Below are positions 1 through 9,364 of a stretch of 64,000 bases of DNA, piece by piece. The stretch comes from Terriglobia bacterium (lineage in GTDB: Bacteria > Acidobacteriota > Terriglobia > Acidiferrales > UBA7541), in NCBI GenBank assembly GCA_020072785.1, contig JAIQGG010000002.1, positions 682,001 to 746,000 on the forward strand, read 5' to 3'. The notes under the pieces were generated by a model. That model worked only from the letters and a program-made list of their open reading frames with translations, had not been told where the DNA came from and did not search any database. How positions within the stretch are numbered: position 1 is the stretch's first letter; each line of letters starts with the position of its first letter. A program made the translations under genes and the position numbers.

Positions 1-1338
1 ATAAAGGCCCGAGCCCACGGTGAACAGCAGGAGCAGGATGATCAGGCGCGAAAGGCCCAGGCCGGCCCGACGCCCCGCGAAGCGCATGGTGCGCAAGTGC
101 CGCAAGCACTGGAGCAGCAGGGCATAGAGCACGCAGGCCAGCGGGGCCGAATAGTGCGGCAGGGACCAGACCACGGCGAAGAGCCCCAGGGCACTGAGCA
201 GAAAGGTCACGAGCAGCAGGCGCATGCGGCGGTCGCGGAACAGGAGGGGCAGGCAGAAAAGCAGGGGGAACGCGCCGGGCCAAAAATATACCTCCGCGTA
301 ATTTTCCAGTTTTTCCCGGGAGACGGAGATTACGCCATCCCACGTTCTGGAGTACTGGCCGCGGGCCCAGATGTTGTAGAAGTACTCCATCTGGGGATTG
401 TGGTAATGCAGCGGGGGGTTCCGCGGCTGCCAGAGGAAAAGGCCGGTGGTGTGATAGGTGCGTGTGTTCAGCACGTGGGGCATCAGCAGGGCATTTCCCG
501 TCAGTCTCCAGTTGTAATAGGCGATGAACCCCGCCAGGAGAACGAGCAGCAGCGCCAGCGGCGCGACGACCCGGCGGAAGGTCACGCGCAGGGGTGGCGA
601 GGAGCGGCCTCCCAGCCAGAACAAGAGAACAGCCGCGGCCGGCAGGCACAGGATCAGCCCTTCGAGCGGCCGGCTGTTGGCCAGGATCGCGACTCCCAAA
701 CCGAGCAGCAAGGCGTCGCGCAGCAAATGTTTGCGGAGGATCCGCGGCAGCGCCCCCAGGACCAGCGCGCCCCCGGCCGCGGCCACCGCGCCGCCCCAGT
801 AGCTGTTCACCCAGTAGCTGATGAGCCCCAGCTTGAGGACGGCGATCACGCCGCCGAGCAATGCCCAGCGCGCCGGCAGCCAGGCCTGCAGCATCCAGGT
901 GATCGCAGCGCACATGGCGGCCACGCTGAGGAGCACCCCGATCCAGGGATGTCCCAAAAGCTGGCCGGCGGCCAGCGCGAAACTCTGCGCCGGCGGAAAC
1001 ATGCCCGAATAGGTGGGGAACCAATTGACGTGGAAGGTTTCGAAACTCAGCCACAGGGGATGCGGGGGATTGGCGAGGCGGCCGTGAACGAAGGTGTCGG
1101 CCTGCAACAGATAGGCAAATTCGTCGTGGTTGCCCGGGACCGGCACAGGAATCACGGGCAGAAGCGACAGCCGCAACACGACAGCCGCAAAAAAGATCAG
1201 GGCGACCGCGGCCGTTCGCCGGGCGGCCATCCTGGAAAAGCAAGTTTCGATGAACCGAAACCAGCGGTCACCGATCCGCGGCACGAGCCCTGCGAAGACC
1301 AGCAACGCCGCCAGGACCAGCCAGGACAAGCTGTCCAA
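1..1338 (-). CDS. GT-C type polytopic membrane glycosyltransferase, paralogue 1 (partial)
   Basis: The C-terminus is cut by the left edge; 446 codons are visible. The protein is a chain of hydrophobic helices with a conserved first periplasmic loop containing HDEFAYLL and GRLANPP. An acidic pair in this loop is typical of ArnT/PMT-like GT-C enzymes, which take sugars from a polyprenyl-phosphate donor at the outer membrane face. It aligns end to end with the two complete 559-aa genes that lie upstream on the same strand. I chose a TTG start because AGGAGA lies about six bases upstream and the position matches the starts of the paralogues. Acceptor and donor cannot be told from sequence. Confidence 0.8.
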   Translation of the reverse strand, partial: MDSLSWLVLAALLVFAGLVPRIGDRWFRFIETCFSRMAARRTAAVALIFFAAVVLRLSLLPVIPVPVPGNHDEFAYLLQADTFVHGRLANPPHPLWLSFETFHVNWFPTYSGMFPPAQSFALAAGQLLGHPWIGVLLSVAAMCAAITWMLQAWLPARWALLGGVIAVLKLGLISYWVNSYWGGAVAAAGGALVLGALPRILRKHLLRDALLLGLGVAILANSRPLEGLILCLPAAAVLLFWLGGRSSPPLRVTFRRVVAPLALLLVLLAGFIAYYNWRLTGNALLMPHVLNTRTYHTTGLFLWQPRNPPLHYHNPQMEYFYNIWARGQYSRTWDGVISVSREKLENYAEVYFWPGAFPLLFCLPLLFRDRRMRLLLVTFLLSALGLFAVVWSLPHYSAPLACVLYALLLQCLRHLRTMRFAGRRAGLGLSRLIILLLLFTVGSGLY

Positions 1339-1492
1339 TGGGACTCTCCTTTCGGGCCCGGGGAGTCGAGTCACCGCGGCTCAATGCCAACGGCGGCTTT
1401 CCGCCTCCCGGTGCTTCCGAAATGCTCCATTGTGCACGGGAGAGCCCCGCGATTCCAACAAAACCGGCGCTCCGTACTTCCGGAGCGGAACG

Positions 1493-2287
1493 CTAGGTTT
1501 GGCGGATATGGGTGGGCGCGGATTCCTTGGGAAGGGAAGCGTAGCGCGCGCGGAGACTCTGGAATTGCCTGCTGCGAAGGATTCCGAAACGGTGGAGCGA
1601 GTAGCGGCCCAGCAGCACGAGAATCTTGAGGCCATACACCGCGCTCTGAAAGAAGCTTGCGGACGACGCTTCGGCGAAGTAGCGCACGGGAACGGCTATC
1701 TCCGCCAGCCGAAAACGAGCCAATACGGCCTGGGCGATGATCTCCTGATCGAAGACGAAACCATCCGAGTTCATGGCGAAATTGACGGTTTCCAGGACCT
1801 CGCGGCGAAAAGCCCGGTATCCGGTGTGATATTCGCTGTGATGCAGGCGGAAGGCCATGTTTTCGAGAGCCGTCAAGAAGCGGTTGGACACGTATTTCCA
1901 CCAGGGCATTCCCTGGCGAATCGCAGAGCCCTGTTTGAGGCGGGAGCCCAGAACGAGATCGGCTTCCCCCTGGAGGATGGGTGCGATGATCTGCGGCACC
2001 AGCGTGGGGTCATATTGATAGTCGGGGTGAACCATGACCACCACTTCCGCGCCGGCCTTCAGCGCTTCGGTGTAGCAGGTTTTCTGGTTGGCCCCGTAAC
2101 CGTAGTTGCGGTCGTGCACGAAGATCTGCAAATTCAACTGGCGCGCAATCTCCAGGGTGGCGTCGGTGGACCCATCGTCCACCAGAATGACCAGGTGGAC
2201 CGCCTCTTTGGGCAGCTTCTCGTAGGTCATGCGCAGGGTGCGGCCGGCGTTGTAGGCGGGCATCACGACGACGACTTTGGGAATCAT
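1493..2287 (-). CDS. GT2 family glycosyltransferase (DPM1/polyprenyl-phosphate sugar transferase type)
   Basis: 264 aa. The N-terminus VVVVMPAYNAGRTL and the DDGSTD motif near residue 35 define a GT-A fold family 2 enzyme. The usual DxD is replaced by HPDYQYDP, as in many DPM1-like proteins. No clear C-terminal membrane helices follow. It would transfer an activated sugar, probably to a polyprenyl phosphate. The ATG at 2287 is preceded by GGGAGG and overlaps the upstream methyltransferase stop as ATGA, so translational coupling is likely. An in-frame N-terminal extension exists but lies inside the neighbour and is rejected. The product could supply a lipid-linked sugar to the adjacent GT-C enzymes (inference). 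Confidence 0.88.
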   Translation of the reverse strand: MIPKVVVVMPAYNAGRTLRMTYEKLPKEAVHLVILVDDGSTDATLEIARQLNLQIFVHDRNYGYGANQKTCYTEALKAGAEVVVMVHPDYQYDPTLVPQIIAPILQGEADLVLGSRLKQGSAIRQGMPWWKYVSNRFLTALENMAFRLHHSEYHTGYRAFRREVLETVNFAMNSDGFVFDQEIIAQAVLARFRLAEIAVPVRYFAEASSASFFQSAVYGLKILVLLGRYSLHRFGILRSRQFQSLRARYASLPKESAPTHIRQT

Positions 2288-3033
2288 CGAGCCTCCCTTT
2301 TTTGCGCCACAGCCACGAATTGATAGGCGAGAAGAGATTTGCAGGCTCGCGCTGCGGCGGCGTTCAGGGCATGCAGGGCACGGAAGATGCGGCCCTGGAA
2401 GCGCTCGGGAACCACCAGGGGGAGCGGCACGGGAGTGGGCAGCAGCCGGACAATGCGGAGTCCGGCGTCGAGAAGAAATTGGCGAAAGGAGGCCAGGGTA
2501 AAAAATCGCAGGTGGGTGCGGTCCAGAATCCCGCGATCCGCATAGTCGAACTTGCCCCAAAGCAGCTGCAGACGAATCCAGAGGTGGGCGACATTGGGAA
2601 CGGAGACGATGGCGATGCCGCCGCTCGCGAGATGTTCGTTCAGGGTCCGCAGGACGCGCAGGGGATCTTTCAAGTGTTCGAGAACATCCCCATAAATAAT
2701 CACATCAAACAGACCGTCCAGTTGCGGCAGGGGCGCGTCGAGGTCCGCCAAATGCAGGGCAGCGCACTTGGTTCTGGCGATCGCGGCCAGGGAAGGATCC
2801 CCCTCGAGGGCGGTGACTTCAAAGCCGCGGGCGGTGAGCAATTCCGCCAAATAGCCGTGAGCTGCGCCCACGTCGAGCACCCGCCGCCCCTGGCCCGCAC
2901 CCAGATAGGAGAGAATGACGGAGTGGCTGGAATAGGGGTCGCTCTTCAGCTGATAAGGGCTGTTGGCCATGAAGGAGTAAACCGCTTGAGATTGGCATTT
3001 TGCCGTGGCCACGTCAGGGACAGTGTATCCCAC
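2284..3033 (-). CDS. Class I SAM-dependent methyltransferase
   Basis: 249 aa from the GTG at 3033. The glycine-rich SAM motif VLDVGAAHGYLAELL and the acidic motif VTALEGDPS are clear. DVIIYGDVLEHLKDP and LASGGIAIVSVPN match the UbiE/Methyltransf_11 pattern. The stop overlaps the start of the GT2 gene in the ATGA arrangement, so the two are co-translated. The start is uncertain: neither the GTG at 3033 nor an ATG at 2970 has a good ribosome binding site. Such methyltransferases next to GT2 genes often methylate a sugar or a lipid-linked intermediate, but the substrate is unknown. Confidence 0.85.
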   Translation of the reverse strand: MGYTVPDVATAKCQSQAVYSFMANSPYQLKSDPYSSHSVILSYLGAGQGRRVLDVGAAHGYLAELLTARGFEVTALEGDPSLAAIARTKCAALHLADLDAPLPQLDGLFDVIIYGDVLEHLKDPLRVLRTLNEHLASGGIAIVSVPNVAHLWIRLQLLWGKFDYADRGILDRTHLRFFTLASFRQFLLDAGLRIVRLLPTPVPLPLVVPERFQGRIFRALHALNAAAARACKSLLAYQFVAVAQKREAR

Positions 3034-3158
3034 CCCGCAAAGGAAGGAGGGGAAGCATCTGTGCAGGTGTCAAACTCCTTACTCTCCCGTTGCGGAGAGC
3101 GCGGCGGGTCTTTGGGGAGCAGGGCGGCTGGGAAAACGGCCCTGGCTGGGGAGGCGAT

Positions 3159-4838
3159 TCAAGGTTTCGGGGCGGCGGCGGCCGTTGCCTGGGCCGGGGT
3201 GTATGGAGTGAGCTTGCCGGGAGCGTCTTCGGGCTGCACGAGCCAGGCCTGACGGTCATGGAAATAGGCAAGCAGCTTCTGATTTTGCCGGTCGTCCAGT
3301 TCGCGGGCCCAGACCACTTTTGAACCGTCGATGTCCGCGCCGTTATAGACCCATTCCTCGTGAATATTGTGAAGCCTTCCGTAGCGCACCACGGCAAGTT
3401 GTTTTCCCGGCATGCGCTGGAGCATTGCAGAAACGGCAGCGCGCCGCCAATTGCCCATGTTGCCGTTCCAGTTCCAGGCGTAGGGATATTCCATGCGGTG
3501 GTAGAAGCCCAAGCCCACGGTGAACAGCAGGAGCAGGATGATCAGGCGCGAAAGACCGATGCCGACCCGGCGCCCCGCGAAGCGCATGGTGCGCAAGTGC
3601 CGCAGGCTCTGCAGCAGCACGGCATACAGGACACAGACCGCCGGGGCCGCATAGTGCGGCAGGGACCAGGCCACCGCGAAAAGCGCCGCGGAGCTGAGCA
3701 GCAGCGTGGCCAGCAGCAGGCGCATGCGGCGATCGCGAAAGACCAGCGGGATGCAGAACCACAAGGGAAACGCGCCGGCCCACAGAAAAGTTGCGGAGCA
3801 GTTGTCGATCGTTTCTCCCCAGACGCGGATGGCCGCATCCCAGGAGCGCGTATAGTGAGCGCGAACCCAGACGTTGTAGTAGAAGTCCAATTGCCGATTG
3901 CGGAAGTGGAAGGGCGGACCATTCTTTTGCCAGACGAAAAGAGCGGTGTTGACCGTGCGCCGCCAGTTCCAGAGGTGCGGCATAAGCAGGGGGTTCCCCG
4001 TCAACCGCCAGTCGTAGTACAGGATGAACGCGCCGGTCAGCACCAGAATAATGGCCACGGGGGCGAGCACCCGCTGGAATTTTACACGCCGGGGCACCAG
4101 CGAACTTCTCCACAGCCAGAACAGAATAGTGACGGCGGCGGGCAGGGAGAAGATCAGCCCCTCCATCGGGCGGCTGTTGGCCAGGACCGCCACTCCCAAC
4201 CCCAGCAGCATGGCGTCGCGCAGCCGCGCCTGGCGCTGGATGCGCACCAGCGCGCCCAACACCAGCGCGCCCGCTCCGGCCGCCACCGAGCCGCCCCAAT
4301 AACTGTTCATCCAGTAGCTGATGAGCCCCAGCTTGAGGAGCGCGATCACGCCGCCGAGCAGGGCCCAGCGCGCCGGCAGCCATCCCTGGAGCATCCAGGT
4401 GATGGCGGCAAGCATCGCCGCCGTGCTCAGCAGCACGCCGATCCACGGATGGCCCAAGAGCTGGCCGACAGCCAGCACAAAACTTTGCGCCGGCGGAAAC
4501 ATACCCGAATAAGTGGGGAACCAATTGACGTGGAAGGTTTCAAAACTCAGCCACAGGGGATGCGGGGGATTGGCGAGGCGGCCGTGGGCGAAGGTGTCGG
4601 CCTGCAACAGATAGGCGAATTCGTCGTGGATGCCCGGGACCGGCACGGGGATCACCGGCAGGAGCGACAGCCGCAGCACGATAGCCGCAAAAAAGATCAG
4701 CACGACCACGAACGTGCGCCGCGCCGCCAGCCGCGAGAAGGCCGCTTCGATGGGGCGGAACCAGCGCTGGCCCAGGTTCGGCGCCAGCCAGGCCCCTGCC
4801 AGTAAAATCGTAAGGATCAACCAGTCCCAATGCTCCAA
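3159..4838 (-). CDS. GT-C type polytopic membrane glycosyltransferase, paralogue 2
   Basis: 559 aa, complete. The order is an N-terminal helix, a basic loop (FSRLAARRT), then about ten further hydrophobic segments and a soluble C-terminal part of about 100 residues. The catalytic-type loop PGIHDEFAYLLQADTFAHG lies near residue 69. NSYWGGS and NSRPMEGLIF are shared by all three paralogues. The TTG start at 4838 has AGGAGA six bases upstream. The likely role is transfer of a sugar from a lipid carrier at the outer membrane surface (family inference). It follows paralogue 3 by 94 bp on the same strand, suggesting one transcript. Confidence 0.85.
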   Translation of the reverse strand: MEHWDWLILTILLAGAWLAPNLGQRWFRPIEAAFSRLAARRTFVVVLIFFAAIVLRLSLLPVIPVPVPGIHDEFAYLLQADTFAHGRLANPPHPLWLSFETFHVNWFPTYSGMFPPAQSFVLAVGQLLGHPWIGVLLSTAAMLAAITWMLQGWLPARWALLGGVIALLKLGLISYWMNSYWGGSVAAGAGALVLGALVRIQRQARLRDAMLLGLGVAVLANSRPMEGLIFSLPAAVTILFWLWRSSLVPRRVKFQRVLAPVAIILVLTGAFILYYDWRLTGNPLLMPHLWNWRRTVNTALFVWQKNGPPFHFRNRQLDFYYNVWVRAHYTRSWDAAIRVWGETIDNCSATFLWAGAFPLWFCIPLVFRDRRMRLLLATLLLSSAALFAVAWSLPHYAAPAVCVLYAVLLQSLRHLRTMRFAGRRVGIGLSRLIILLLLFTVGLGFYHRMEYPYAWNWNGNMGNWRRAAVSAMLQRMPGKQLAVVRYGRLHNIHEEWVYNGADIDGSKVVWARELDDRQNQKLLAYFHDRQAWLVQPEDAPGKLTPYTPAQATAAAAPKP

Positions 4839-4932
4839 GATGTTTCTCCTCGCTACCGAGACGGACAGTTTCCGGAAACCCGCGGCGAAGCAAGCCGCGG
4901 GAAAGAGGGAAGCCGTCCGCCGCGGAGGCTCC

Positions 4933-6612
4933 TCATGGTTTTCCCGGCGCCGGCATTTCCGGCGGCGTGTAGGCGCTCAACATGTGGTCCAATTCTTCGG
5001 GTTGCACGAGCCAGACTCTGCGGTCATGGAAGTACGCCAGCAGCTTCTGGTTCTGCTGTGGGTCCATTTCCCGCGCCCAGACCACTTTGGAGCCGTCAAT
5101 GTCGGCGGCGTTGTAGACCCATTCCGAATGAACATAGTGGACCCGGCCGTAACGGACCAGGACCAGATGCTTGCCGGGTGTGTGGTTCAATATCCCGGCG
5201 ATGCGAGCCCGTTCCAAAATGCCCGTGTCGTTGTTCCAGAATCCGTAGGAAACATTCTGGATTCGGCCGGAGAAGGATATGGCCAGGCTAAGGAGCAGAA
5301 GCAGGAATACGGCGCGGGAAAGCCCCCGGCCTACCGGCCGGCCGTGGAAGGAGAAGGTGCGGATGTGCCGCAGGGTCTGGAGCAGCAGGGCGTAGAGGAC
5401 GCAAAGCGCGGGAGCCTGATAGTGGGGGTAAAACCAGACGACGGGAAAGAATGCCAGGATAGAAACAGCAAGTTCCACGAGGAGCAGGCGTTTGTGGCGG
5501 TCTCCGAAGGTGAGCGGCAGACAGCAAAGAAGGGGAACCGCGCCGAGCCAAAGAAAGACCTCGTTGTAGAGCTTGATCTTGTTGGCGGTGATGCGCTTCA
5601 GATCATTCCAGGTGCCCTGATAATAGTTGCGAAAGAACAGGTTGTAGGCGACTTCAAACTGATGATTGCGGTAGTGCAGGGGAGGTTTCGTCTGATCCCA
5701 GATGAACTCCCCGGTGGAACGATAGGTGCGGTTGTTCAACACGTGGGGCATCAGCAAGGCATCGCCGGTCAGGCGCCAGTTGTAGTAAGCGATGAAGGCG
5801 CCGGTGAGCGCCAGGCAGGCGGCCAGCGGCAACACAATGCGGCGGAGCTTCACGTCCCAGGGGAGGGAAGAGCGGCGATTGAGCCAAAGGAGAAAGGCTC
5901 CCGCTGCGGGCACACAAAACACGAGACCCTCATAGGGCCGGCTATTGGCCAGAATGGCCACGCCCAGACCGAGCAGCAGGGCGTCGCGCGTCCGCGGCCG
6001 CGGCCGCCGCAAGATGCGTGCCAGCGCCCCGAGGACCAGCGCGCCTCCGGCCGCGGCCACAGCGCCGCCCCAGTAGCTGTTCATCCAGTAGCTGATGAGT
6101 CCGAACTTGAGGACGGCGATGACGCCCCCGAGAAAGGCCCAGCGCGCAGGAATCCAGGCCTGGAGCATCCACACGAGGGCCGCGCACATGGCGGCGACGC
6201 TCAACAAAACGCCGATCCACGGGTGGCCCAGAAGCTGGCCCAGCATGAGCACGAAACCCTGGGCGGGCGGGTACATCGAGGAATAGGTGGGAAACATGTT
6301 GATGTGAAAGGATTCGAAGCTGACCCACAGGGGAGGAGTGGGGTTGGCGAGCCGTCCGTGGGCGAAGGTATCGCCCATCAACAGGTAGCTGAATTCATCG
6401 GCAATGCCGGGTGCGGGGACGGGCATCAGCGGGAGGAGCGCGAGGCGCAGAGCAATGGTGGAGAAGAAGATCAGCGCAACCGCAGCCGTGCGGCGCGCGG
6501 CGATTCGCGAAAAGAAAGTTTCCAGCGCGTGGAACCAGCGTTCTCCGAGGTGCGGCGCAAGCCAGCCGAAGGCCAGCACGACCGCCATGATCAGCCAGTC
6601 CCAGTGCGGCAC
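4933..6612 (-). CDS. GT-C type polytopic membrane glycosyltransferase, paralogue 3
   Basis: 559 aa, the same length as paralogue 2, with the same layout of helices, acidic loop (PGIADEFSYLLMGDTFAHG) and C-terminal soluble tail. The GTG start at 6612 has AAGGAGAGG upstream. It is the first gene of the leftward group and faces a rightward methyltransferase across a 354-bp divergent spacer. Sequence differences are concentrated in the middle loops, for example around VLNNRTYRSTGEF. This fits retained chemistry with a changed acceptor or sugar (inference). Confidence 0.85.
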   Translation of the reverse strand: MPHWDWLIMAVVLAFGWLAPHLGERWFHALETFFSRIAARRTAAVALIFFSTIALRLALLPLMPVPAPGIADEFSYLLMGDTFAHGRLANPTPPLWVSFESFHINMFPTYSSMYPPAQGFVLMLGQLLGHPWIGVLLSVAAMCAALVWMLQAWIPARWAFLGGVIAVLKFGLISYWMNSYWGGAVAAAGGALVLGALARILRRPRPRTRDALLLGLGVAILANSRPYEGLVFCVPAAGAFLLWLNRRSSLPWDVKLRRIVLPLAACLALTGAFIAYYNWRLTGDALLMPHVLNNRTYRSTGEFIWDQTKPPLHYRNHQFEVAYNLFFRNYYQGTWNDLKRITANKIKLYNEVFLWLGAVPLLCCLPLTFGDRHKRLLLVELAVSILAFFPVVWFYPHYQAPALCVLYALLLQTLRHIRTFSFHGRPVGRGLSRAVFLLLLLSLAISFSGRIQNVSYGFWNNDTGILERARIAGILNHTPGKHLVLVRYGRVHYVHSEWVYNAADIDGSKVVWAREMDPQQNQKLLAYFHDRRVWLVQPEELDHMLSAYTPPEMPAPGKP

Positions 6613-6966
6613 TCTGCCTCTCCTTGCACGGCGGGGCGTGGAGCGTCTCGCGCGCGCGGCGTAGCTTGCCGATGCGGTGTCCTATTTTTCCGTTGAAGCA
6701 CAGCGCTTGTCCATCTCCGAACGGACGGGAGTTTCCTCCCCGAAAACCCGAAGCCCTGCGAAGGCGGCAGCGCGCGCCCCGAGGCATACGCTGAACAGAG
6801 AAAAACATCAGGCGTATTCCCTTCGCCGTGCAGGCGTGGTGCAATAGGTTCCGGAGGCTGTGGCGTTGGAAACCAAAACTGCCTTGGGAAAGACCACGGG
6901 GAATACCGCCCCGGCGCATTTCCTTTCGGTGCAGCGGAGCGGCTGGTTCGAGATAGGCTGGCGGCC
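6613..6966. other. Divergent intergenic spacer of the glycan locus
   Basis: This 354-bp spacer separates the leftward GT-C operon from the rightward methyltransferase/GT2 operon, so both promoters should lie here. I could not pick a convincing -35/-10 pair. It contains one copy of a 32-bp repeat (6814-6845) and, after it, a short open frame (6866-6970) that reaches the next gene with an ATGA overlap. Confidence 0.6.
6814..6845 (+). repeat. 32-bp dispersed repeat, copy A
   Basis: The segment starts GTATTCCCTTCGCCG and ends GGCGTGGTGCAAT. It matches 11612-11643 at 31 of 32 positions. Weaker similarity continues past the repeat through CCGGAGG and GTGGCGT. Confidence 0.8.
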
Positions 6967-6970
6967 ATGA
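6866..6970 (+). CDS. Possible short ORF coupled to the downstream methyltransferase
   Basis: 34 codons from a TTG that lies eight bases after CCGGAGG. The TGA overlaps the ATG of the methyltransferase gene as ATGA. The peptide resembles nothing I know. It begins just after 32-bp repeat copy A, at the point where copy B is followed by a real GT2 start. It may therefore be a leader peptide or the remnant of a gene start. It could equally be chance. Confidence 0.25.
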   Translation: METKTALGKTTGNTAPAHFLSVQRSGWFEIGWRP

Positions 6971-7569
6971 GCCTGCTGAACTATCTGCTGGAACAGACTG
7001 CGGTGTACAGCCTGTGGCAGGCGCCCTTCGCGGCGGAAAAACTGGCGCCTGTGCTGGCGCACAACGATATCCGGCAGGCGCGGCGCGTGCTGGATGTGGG
7101 CTGCGGCCCGGGTACCAACACGCACCTGTTCGGGCACGCCGATTACCTGGGCATGGACATCAATCCTGGGTACATCGAACACGCGCGCCGCAAACACAAC
7201 CGCCGCTACGTGGTGGCCGACGTGACGACGTACGAAGACGCCGCCGGCGGGGAGTTCGACTTCATCCTGATCAACAGCTTTCTGCACCACATCGATACGC
7301 CTTCCGCGCACAGGATTCTGGAGCGTCTGCGCTCCTGGCTGTCCCCGGACGGGCACATGCACATTCTCGAACTGGTGGCACCGGGCGACCGTTCGATTGC
7401 GCAACTCCTCGCCAATTGCGACCGCGGCAAGTACGCGCGGCCGCTGGCCGAATGGCGGGAGCTGTTCGAGGCGCACCTGGACATTGCCGTTTTCGAGCCC
7501 TATGCGCTCAGGGCGCTGGGCATCGGGCTCTGGAACATGGTTTATTGCAAGGGAAAGGCCAAGCCATGA
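6967..7569 (+). CDS. Class I SAM-dependent methyltransferase
   Basis: 200 aa. The SAM-binding motif RVLDVGCGPGTNTHLF lies near residue 40. YLGMDINPGYIEHAR carries the acidic ribose-binding residue, and FDFILINSFLHHID is motif II. This is a compact Methyltransf_11/25 type enzyme with no extra domain. The stop overlaps the start of the GT2 gene as ATGA, so the two are translated together. It opens the rightward half of the glycan locus. The substrate is unknown, with a sugar, lipid or polyprenyl intermediate most likely from context. Confidence 0.88.
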   Translation: MSLLNYLLEQTAVYSLWQAPFAAEKLAPVLAHNDIRQARRVLDVGCGPGTNTHLFGHADYLGMDINPGYIEHARRKHNRRYVVADVTTYEDAAGGEFDFILINSFLHHIDTPSAHRILERLRSWLSPDGHMHILELVAPGDRSIAQLLANCDRGKYARPLAEWRELFEAHLDIAVFEPYALRALGIGLWNMVYCKGKAKP

Positions 7570-8576
7570 ATGCCGGATTTCGTCTTTCCGTCGCCATCCC
7601 CATTCACAATGAAGAGAGCGTGCTGCCGGAGCTGCTGCGGCGCACGCTGGAGGTGCTCGACAAATTAAGCGGCGGGCCGCACGAGCTGCTCTTCGTAGAC
7701 GACGGAAGCATGGATGGCACGCTGGGAATTCTGGAAGAAGCGGCGGGGAAAGACGCGCGCATCGTGGTCGTGTCGCTCTCGCGGAACTTCGGTCATCAGG
7801 CCGCGCTGACGGCGGCGCTCGATCACGTGACGGGAGACGCCACGGTGGTGATGGACGGAGACCTGCAGGATGTTCCGGAAGTCATTCCGCAACTGGTGCA
7901 GCGCTTCCAGGAAGGCTACGACGTGGTCTATGCGCAGCGCACCGGGCGCAAGGAGGTGTGGCCGCTGCGCCTCTGCTACTTCCTCTTTTACCGGATGATG
8001 GCCAAGCTTTCGGACATCCGCTTGCCGCTGGACGCCGGGGATTTCGGACTGATGTCGCGGCGCGTGGTGGAGCAGCTGCGGCGCATGCCGGAGCATCATC
8101 GCTACCTGCGGGGCATGCGCAGCTGGGCCGGCTTCCGGCAGACCGGGGTGCCCGTGGAGCGTTCCGAGCGCCATTCCGGAAAGAGCAAATACAATCTCTT
8201 GCGGCTTCTGCGGCTGGCTTCCGACGGCATCTTCGCCTTCTCCATTGTGCCCATCCGCGCGGCCGCGCTGCTCGGCGCGACGGCGATCGTCATATCTTTC
8301 CTCTTTGCGTTTTACGCGCTATTGGCGAAGGCCGTTCTGCACCGCTCTCCGCAGGGCTTTACCGCGCTGATCTTTCTGATGACGTTCCTGTCCGGTGTGA
8401 TACTGTTTTTTCTCGGGGTGATCGGGGAGTACGTGGGCCGCATCTACGAAGAATCCAAGGGGCGCCCGATTTACATCGTGGAGCGAGTCCTCGGCGGGGT
8501 CTCCACACCGCGCGGCGCCGCGGAGGCTGCGGAGCGGCAGCGCATGCTGTCTCCGCCGCACGAGCATCCCCGCTGA
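7566..8576 (+). CDS. GT2 polyprenyl-phosphate glycosyltransferase with C-terminal membrane helices (GtrB/ArnC-like)
   Basis: 336 aa. The GT-A domain occupies about residues 1-230, with SVAIPIHNEE, FVDDGSMDGT and the metal-binding DGDLQD. Next come the conserved SKYNLLRLLRLASDGI and two long hydrophobic helices near residues 240-310, ending in GEYVGRIYEESKGRP. This layout is diagnostic of GtrB/ArnC/YkoT-type enzymes, which load a nucleotide sugar onto undecaprenyl phosphate on the cytoplasmic face. That product is the donor class GT-C enzymes use, so it is a good partner for the three paralogues to the left (inference). The start is coupled to the preceding gene by ATGA. Confidence 0.9.
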   Translation: MNAGFRLSVAIPIHNEESVLPELLRRTLEVLDKLSGGPHELLFVDDGSMDGTLGILEEAAGKDARIVVVSLSRNFGHQAALTAALDHVTGDATVVMDGDLQDVPEVIPQLVQRFQEGYDVVYAQRTGRKEVWPLRLCYFLFYRMMAKLSDIRLPLDAGDFGLMSRRVVEQLRRMPEHHRYLRGMRSWAGFRQTGVPVERSERHSGKSKYNLLRLLRLASDGIFAFSIVPIRAAALLGATAIVISFLFAFYALLAKAVLHRSPQGFTALIFLMTFLSGVILFFLGVIGEYVGRIYEESKGRPIYIVERVLGGVSTPRGAAEAAERQRMLSPPHEHPR

Positions 8577-8604
8577 GGGACAGCCCGGCAGAGCGAGATT
8601 CGGC

Positions 8605-9351
8605 TTGGATCCAGACTACGGCAGAAAGTACCGCGAACTGTATACCCGGCACTGGTGGTGGCGCGCCCGCGAAGAGGTGATCGTGGAGGCGCTGCGGCGG
8701 CGCCTGCGGCCCGCTTCCGGGCACCGCATCCTGGACGTGGGCTGCGGGGACGGACTGTTCTTCGATCGCCTGAGCGAGTTTGGGGAGGTGGAGGGCATCG
8801 AACCCGCCGGCGACCTGGTGGATCCGCGGGGGCCGCATCGCGAGCGCATCCGCGTGGCGCCATTTGATTCCACGTTTCAGCCCGGCCGCAGCTATTCGCT
8901 GATTCTCATGCTCGACGTGCTCGAGCACCTTGACGCTCCGGAAGAGGCGCTGCGCCATGCGCTCGAGCTGCTGGAGCCGGGGGGGCTGGTGCTGATCACC
9001 GTTCCGGCATTCCGGCTGCTGTGGACCAATCACGACCGGCTCAATCAGCACCGTACGCGCTACACTAAGGCGAGCTTCCGGCGGGTCGCGGGCGCGGCAG
9101 GGCTGCAGATTCTGGAGTGCCGTTATTTTTTCTTCTGGATGTTTCCCGTGAAGCTGGCCGTGCGCCTGAAGGAAAGCCTCTTTCCCTCCGCGCCGGGAAT
9201 TCCGAGGCTGCCCCCGCGGTGGCTGAATCGCTGGCTGTACTGTTTTACGCGCGCCGAAGAGAGAGTTCTGCGCGGGCTGGCCATTCCTTTGGGGAATTCG
9301 CTGCTGGCCGTTGGAGCGAAGGCCAGCCGGGAGGACGGCCGCCGCAGGTGA
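8605..9351 (+). CDS. Class I SAM-dependent methyltransferase
   Basis: 248 aa from a TTG at 8605. RILDVGCGDGLFFDRL is SAM motif I, and SLILMLDVLEHLDAPEEAL with LEPGGLVLITVPAF are motifs II and III. RTRYTKASFRR is typical of the Methyltransf_23 group often found in O-antigen and exopolysaccharide loci. A basic, aromatic C-terminal region (about 170-230) may contact the membrane. It sits 28 bp after the GT2 gene and 13 bp before the fused methyltransferase-GT2 gene, so it is probably in the same operon. The ribosome binding site is weak. Confidence 0.85.
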   Translation: MDPDYGRKYRELYTRHWWWRAREEVIVEALRRRLRPASGHRILDVGCGDGLFFDRLSEFGEVEGIEPAGDLVDPRGPHRERIRVAPFDSTFQPGRSYSLILMLDVLEHLDAPEEALRHALELLEPGGLVLITVPAFRLLWTNHDRLNQHRTRYTKASFRRVAGAAGLQILECRYFFFWMFPVKLAVRLKESLFPSAPGIPRLPPRWLNRWLYCFTRAEERVLRGLAIPLGNSLLAVGAKASREDGRRR

Positions 9352-9364
9352 CCGAGGAGATTTC